Origin: Sulfurimonas sp.
Lineage (GTDB): Bacteria > Campylobacterota > Campylobacteria > Campylobacterales > Sulfurimonadaceae
Length of the DNA stretch: 34,759 nucleotides
Assembly: GCA_026996295.1 (NCBI GenBank)
Contig: JALWLL010000104.1
Span: forward strand, 1 to 34,759
Direction: 5' to 3'
Shown: positions 30,871-34,759 of the stretch, one piece after another
Layout of the letters: each line of letters starts with the position of its first letter
Numbering within the stretch: the first letter of the stretch is position 1
The notes under the pieces: model-generated
What the model saw: the letters and a program-made list of their open reading frames with translations, nothing else
The model's database searches: none
What the model was told of the DNA's origin: nothing
Position numbers and translations under genes: made by a program

Positions 30871-32780
30871 CTTTTAAGGGTCAAGCCTTTGAGGTGTGAG
30901 ATAGGGTAGGAGTAGGATATACCCGCACCCTCTCCGACAATGTCGAGTTTGTGCATGACACTGTATATGATGTCATTGACTTTTTTCGCTGGAACAATAA
31001 ACATAAGGTTTACGTCGGTACTGCCATTTTCAAGTCTGTTATAGAAGTTATCCATCTCATCAAGCCCCATGCCGTAAGCTTCCATAATGGTAACACCGGT
31101 GGCGCCGGCTTCTTTTGCAGCAAGAAGAGCCTCATCTTTTTTAGTGTTTGGAACTATGATGTGAACAGCGTAAAAAGCCATTTTATAAGAGTGTCGTTTG
31201 TTTGTTCCATGGATGTTGACGGTAGAGAGACCCATGTTGTCCGCATCTTTAAGCGCATGACGCAGTTCATTCATGTGGATCTCTTCAAGTTCATGTTGAC
31301 CTTTTATGCCCATTTTTTCTGTGATAACGCCATAAAGCATAACAGTTAGCATCGGAAACAAAGAAGCAAAGGCGATAAGACCAAAACCATCTATAAGTGG
31401 ATCCCGTCCGGCGATATTTGTCGCAAGTCCAAGACCAAGTGCCGCAACCAAAGGAACAGTTACGGTAGATGTAGTTACTCCACCGCTGTCATAAGCGATA
31501 GGGATGATGTACTTGGGTGCAATAAATGTCAGGACAATAACAAACATATAGCCTGCCATAATGTAGTAAACGATCTCTCCACCTACAACAATACGGTAGG
31601 CACCAAGAGCGATCCCTATGGCAACGCCAAGAGCAACAAACAAACGTAGTATAAAATCATTGATTTTCCCGTCGCTGATCTCTTTTGCTTTTTTGGCAAT
31701 GGCAGTGAGGGAAGGTTCTGCCATGGTAGTGGAAAAACCTATGAGAAACCCAAAAGAGTAGATGATAATGTTGTTGTCATACTGGGTCAATTCATAAGCC
31801 ATAGTTTCACCGACAGAGAAAAGTCCCATCTCTAAACCGACTATAAAAGCATCAAGTCCGATAACAACAAGCACAAAACCTATGATCACCTCTTTGAGAT
31901 TTTGTATAGGTTTTTTGAGTACTGCATACTGAAAAAACAGGATAACCCCCAAAATAGGGATCACATCTTTGATAACACCTAACAAGCCATATAAAATACC
32001 GCTTATATCCATATGCATAACTGCTTGTGCTTCCGGGTCTGCAACTATAGGGATAAGTACTTCTGAAGCCTCTACGAACTGATACACAAACATACCGTAA
32101 AACTGGACAAATATCATAGGTGTCAAAGAGGCAAAAGCGATAAGACCAAAGCCGTCAAGTACGGGGTTTCTCCCCTTGATGGTTGATGCTAGTCCAATGC
32201 CAAGTGCCGCAACCAAAGGAACTGTAACCGTTGAGGTGGTAACACCGCCAAGATCGTATGCCAGACCTACGATCTCTTTGGGAGCAAAAGCGGTTGCCGT
32301 AACCACCAGGATGTAACCTGATATGATATAGTAGTGTATGGGGTGACCTTTGATGATCCTATATACACCAAGAACTATGGCAAAACCTACCGAAAAGGCG
32401 ACAACCAGTCTAAGGGTATTGGCATCTATGCGTCCACTGCTGATCGCGGCAGCCTTGTCTGCAATGACCACAAGAGCAGGTTCTGCTATAGTGGTTCCAA
32501 AACCGATCATAAAGGCAAAAAGGATGATCCACCCAAGAGAGCCCTTTTTGGCAAAGTCGCTTGCCAAGCCCTCTCCAACAGGGAAAATACCAACTTCAAG
32601 ACCCAAAAGAAATACAGCAAGACCAACCCCCACAACAGCAAGGCCGATGGCGGTGCTTAACCAATTCTCAGGCACACTTTGTATAATTGCCAGTTGAAAA
32701 AACATTATGACCAAAATGATGGGCAGTAGGTCTCGAAATGACTCTTTTAACAATTTTACAAATGAGGTAATACTCAACAT
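30858..32780 (-). CDS. Duplicated DUF1538 membrane protein fused to a PII-like domain
   Basis: About 640 residues from ATG 32780 (GTG 32783 just before it is possible). Two DUF1538 halves (~1-250 and ~260-490) are clear internal repeats. Each has [26 protein letters not shown](G/S)TT(I/M)[20 protein letters not shown] and [11 protein letters not shown]. Multiple TM helices make it an integral inner-membrane protein. The C-terminal ~110 residues ([33 protein letters not shown]) are a PII-like nucleotide-sensing ferredoxin fold. DUF1538 and PII-like genes are elsewhere often separate neighbours; here they are joined. Substrate unknown; a transporter gated by the PII-like domain is inference. 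Confidence 0.9.
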   Translation of the reverse strand: MLSITSFVKLLKESFRDLLPIILVIMFFQLAIIQSVPENWLSTAIGLAVVGVGLAVFLLGLEVGIFPVGEGLASDFAKKGSLGWIILFAFMIGFGTTIAEPALVVIADKAAAISSGRIDANTLRLVVAFSVGFAIVLGVYRIIKGHPIHYYIISGYILVVTATAFAPKEIVGLAYDLGGVTTSTVTVPLVAALGIGLASTIKGRNPVLDGFGLIAFASLTPMIFVQFYGMFVYQFVEASEVLIPIVADPEAQAVMHMDISGILYGLLGVIKDVIPILGVILFFQYAVLKKPIQNLKEVIIGFVLVVIGLDAFIVGLEMGLFSVGETMAYELTQYDNNIIIYSFGFLIGFSTTMAEPSLTAIAKKAKEISDGKINDFILRLFVALGVAIGIALGAYRIVVGGEIVYYIMAGYMFVIVLTFIAPKYIIPIAYDSGGVTTSTVTVPLVAALGLGLATNIAGRDPLIDGFGLIAFASLFPMLTVMLYGVITEKMGIKGQHELEEIHMNELRHALKDADNMGLSTVNIHGTNKRHSYKMAFYAVHIIVPNTKKDEALLAAKEAGATGVTIMEAYGMGLDEMDNFYNRLENGSTDVNLMFIVPAKKVNDIIYSVMHKLDIVGEGAGISYSYPISHLKGLTLKSSDL

Positions 32781-32802
32781 CACATAAACCCTATTTTTTT
32801 GA

Positions 32803-32808
32803 TATAAT
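32803..32808 (+). promoter_or_regulatory. -10 element for the cobUSC operon
   Basis: TATAAT about 40 bases before the cobU ATG. An AAAAGGGAG Shine-Dalgarno follows. No cobalamin riboswitch fits in the 68-bp gap. Confidence 0.5.
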
Positions 32809-32848
32809 CTTGATATATTTTACAAAAAATTTGCTTAAAAGGGAGTAG

Positions 32849-33343
32849 ATGAAAGCTCTTTTCATTGGTGGGATCAAAAGTGGGAAGTCTCTTAACGCCG
32901 AGGAGTATATTTTAAAGCTCACGCAACAAAAACCTCTCTATCTGGCTACAACCGAGTTCTTTGATGAGGAGATGCAAAAAAGAGTGCAGCAGCATCAAAA
33001 ACAAAGAGCGCAAAGGTTTGTAACCCAAGAGGAGGGTGTAGATATCTACACAGTAATCAAACAGTATGAGGGGGCAGTACTTGTTGAGTGTGTTTCTATG
33101 TGGATCAACAATATGTTATACCACGGGCGAAACTTCCAACAGATACAAGAGGAGATACACCGTATCCTCTCACTTGATAAAGAGATAGTTTTTGTACTCA
33201 ATGATGTAGGTTCAGGTGTGATACCCGAGAATGCTTTGGCTCGAGAATTTGTCGATATAAGCGGCAAGATCTCTCAGCAGATCGCTCAAGGGTGTGATGA
33301 GGTGTACCACTGTATAGCTTCCATCGCTACAAAGATAAAATGA
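32849..33343 (+). CDS. cobU: Adenosylcobinamide kinase / GMP transferase
   Basis: 164 residues with N-terminal P-loop GGIKSGKS. It phosphorylates adenosylcobinamide and transfers GMP to give adenosylcobinamide-GDP, a late cobalamin step. KPLYLATTEFFDEEMQKRVQQHQKQR carries the guanylylated His region, and VLVECVSMWINNML is the conserved Walker-B-like segment (LVDCLTLWL in E. coli). The final IVFVLNDVGSGVIPENALAREFVDISG fits CobU/CobP. It overlaps cobS by 4 bases. Confidence 0.93.
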   Translation: MKALFIGGIKSGKSLNAEEYILKLTQQKPLYLATTEFFDEEMQKRVQQHQKQRAQRFVTQEEGVDIYTVIKQYEGAVLVECVSMWINNMLYHGRNFQQIQEEIHRILSLDKEIVFVLNDVGSGVIPENALAREFVDISGKISQQIAQGCDEVYHCIASIATKIK

Positions 33344-34068
33344 TGAAACATATCGCAAAAGGGTTCGCTTTGGCTGTTTCCATGCTTACGACACTGCCGT
33401 TTTTTAAAGTACATGATTTTTACAAGGGGATTAATGGCTATGCTGTTATGTTCTACCCTGTGGTGGGCTTTTTACTCGGAACTATCTTATATGGTACGTA
33501 TCTACTCTTAGAAGCGCATACTTCTGAGACTCATGCGGCTGTTATAGTGTTTGCTTTGTGGGTGGTGCTGAGTGGTGCATTACATCTTGATGGTCTGAGT
33601 GATACGATCGATGGTTTATTTGTACCCAAAGAGCGTGCTTTGGAAGTTATGAAAGATCCCCATACGGGTGGTATGGGGATGATATTTAGTGTCGTTTTTC
33701 TCATACTTAAAGCTGCGACATTGGCGGCTCTTGATGCGATCTACCTGCTACCCTTTGTTATGATGTTAGCACGTTTTAATGCTGTGTTAGCGATATATAA
33801 CTACCCATATGTAAGTCCAAACGGGATGAGTGCTTTGGCAAAAGAGGAGTTTACAACCCCTCAGTTTCTTGTAGTACTTGGCTATGTGTTTGTCGTATCT
33901 TTTATATTTTCATGGACTTTACTTTTTGTATCGTTGGGTGTTTTGTTTGTTTTAAAAACTTTTTTTATGCGTAGATATGGTGGCTTTAGTGGCGATATAT
34001 ATGGTTTTAGTATTGAGATGACGGAGATGGTTTTACTCAATGCGATTGTTTTTGGAGTTTTGTTGTGA
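33340..34068 (+). CDS. cobS: Cobalamin synthase (adenosylcobinamide-GDP ribazoletransferase)
   Basis: 242-residue polytopic membrane protein that joins alpha-ribazole to adenosylcobinamide-GDP. The catalytic motif GALHLDGLSDTIDGLF (~86-101) with MKDPHTGGMGM is diagnostic, and the C-terminal GGFSGDIYGFSIEMTE is also conserved. Start ATG overlaps the end of cobU by 4 bases (ATGA), and the stop overlaps the GTG of cobC. Together the three genes do lower-ligand assembly. Confidence 0.95.
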   Translation: MMKHIAKGFALAVSMLTTLPFFKVHDFYKGINGYAVMFYPVVGFLLGTILYGTYLLLEAHTSETHAAVIVFALWVVLSGALHLDGLSDTIDGLFVPKERALEVMKDPHTGGMGMIFSVVFLILKAATLAALDAIYLLPFVMMLARFNAVLAIYNYPYVSPNGMSALAKEEFTTPQFLVVLGYVFVVSFIFSWTLLFVSLGVLFVLKTFFMRRYGGFSGDIYGFSIEMTEMVLLNAIVFGVLL

Positions 34069-34649
34069 AAATAACCTTGCTGAGACACACTGATGTAGAT
34101 GAAAAGTACCATAGATGTTATAACGGACATATAGATATAGAGCTCTCAGAGCTTGGACACAAACAGGCAAAAGAGCTGGCAAAATTTTTAGATACACAAG
34201 AGTTTGACGGCGTATTTTGCTCCGATCTTCAACGTGCCAAACAAACACTTCAGTACAGTAAATACTATGACTGTGCGGTGTTTACCAAAAAGTTACGAGA
34301 GAAGTCGTGGGGCAAACATGAGGGGCTTTGTTTTGATGAGATTATTGCACAGGGGGAGATCAAATACCTTGAGTTTATTCAGTGGGTCGTTGCTTTGGAC
34401 GGGGAGCCTTATGAGGAGTATGTAAAGAGGGTAAGAGAGTTCTTTTTAGAATATCTTCCATCTTTGGATAAAGAAAATGTTTTGGTAGTTACTCATGCGG
34501 GAGTTATCAGGGTGTTGATCAGTTTGGTTAAACAAATTTCCCTTGAAGAGGCGTTTTGTATCAATGTTCCATACTCCTCGTATATTCTTTATGATTCATC
34601 TACAAAAGAGTTTAGTGAGGTAAAATATAACGACATTGCCAAAAATTAA
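34065..34649 (+). CDS. cobC: Alpha-ribazole phosphatase-like histidine phosphatase
   Basis: 194 residues, GTG start overlapping cobS by 4 bases. Histidine-phosphatase core: LLRHTDVDE with the phosphohistidine, LSELGHKQAKELA, FCSDLQRAKQT and a second catalytic His in VVTHAGVIRVL. It removes the 5' phosphate from alpha-ribazole phosphate or adenosylcobalamin phosphate in the last cobalamin steps. The name is from operon context; other phosphoglycerate-mutase-like enzymes share the fold. Confidence 0.88.
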   Translation: MKITLLRHTDVDEKYHRCYNGHIDIELSELGHKQAKELAKFLDTQEFDGVFCSDLQRAKQTLQYSKYYDCAVFTKKLREKSWGKHEGLCFDEIIAQGEIKYLEFIQWVVALDGEPYEEYVKRVREFFLEYLPSLDKENVLVVTHAGVIRVLISLVKQISLEEAFCINVPYSSYILYDSSTKEFSEVKYNDIAKN

Positions 34650-34683
34650 GCCTGAAGTAGATAAAATTTCACTCCACATACAA

Positions 34684-34759
34684 GGACAGCTGGCCGAGTG
34701 GTCGAAGGCGCACGCCTGGAACGCGTGTATAGGGCAACCTATCTAGGGTTCGAATCCCT
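34684..34759 (+). tRNA. tRNA-Ser(GGA), 3' end cut by the window edge
   Basis: Acceptor 5' strand GGACAGC, conserved T8 and D-arm GGCCGAGTGGTCGAAGGC, anticodon stem CACGC/GCGTG with loop CTGGAAC giving anticodon GGA (34718-34720), a long variable arm typical of serine tRNA, and the T-arm GGTTCGAATCC. The window stops before the 3' acceptor strand. Serine assignment rests on the long variable arm and anticodon. Confidence 0.93.

Noticed and set aside
32781-32848. Cobalamin riboswitch before cobU
   Set aside because: The gap is only about 68 bp and lacks the B12-box; an ordinary -10 and Shine-Dalgarno account for it.

Overview
The window looks like a chromosomal segment of a Campylobacterota (epsilonproteobacterial) chemolithotroph, most like Sulfurimonas or a close relative. 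This rests on low-GC coding sequence, ThyX instead of ThyA, two FlgE-type hook proteins with sigma54-type (-24/-12) promoters, a type-E-like succinate dehydrogenase/fumarate reductase iron-sulfur subunit, and many GGDEF-type proteins. The genus is inferred from protein character, not from a database search. I see no phage, insertion sequence, CRISPR array or integron. Genes are densely packed and the longest gene-free stretch is about 250 bp.

Region 1 (1-3942, minus strand) is the most unusual part. It is a tight four-gene operon: a coiled-coil protein; a membrane protein with a roadblock/longin-like cytoplasmic domain, one TM helix, BON-like domains and a C-terminal OmpA domain; a Ras/Rab-like small GTPase; and a PAS protein with a degenerate GGDEF domain. 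Together they look like a GTPase module that spans the inner membrane and reaches peptidoglycan. Divergent to it (4066-5467) is a soluble histidine kinase plus OmpR-type regulator.

Region 2 (5505-12934) holds housekeeping and metabolic genes: a YheT-type hydrolase, class Ia NrdB, a nitrilase-family amidase, Pcm, ThyX, a small lipoprotein, a membrane diguanylate cyclase, PhnA and a dGTPase. NrdB, ThyX and the dGTPase all act in dNTP supply.

Region 3 (12967-18781) holds a large lipoprotein of unknown function behind a consensus sigma70 promoter, rpsU, a 43-residue exported peptide behind a perfect FNR-type box, dnaG, a PP-loop ATPase, a degenerate GGDEF-like protein and a small exported protein.

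Region 4 (18846-24700) is a flagellar hook cluster: fliK-flgD-flgE-like, then a second, larger flgE with its own promoter. GG-N10-GC elements precede fliK and the second flgE.

Region 5 (24718-32780) holds purT, a D-2-hydroxyacid dehydrogenase, a YqaA-type membrane protein with no canonical start codon, a fumarate reductase/succinate dehydrogenase-like A-B pair (the A subunit lacks the covalent-FAD histidine), yajQ, an HTH/coiled-coil protein and a duplicated DUF1538 membrane protein fused to a PII-like domain.

Region 6 (32803-34759) is a cobalamin lower-ligand assembly/salvage operon, cobU-cobS-cobC, followed by the start of a tRNA-Ser(GGA) cut by the window edge.
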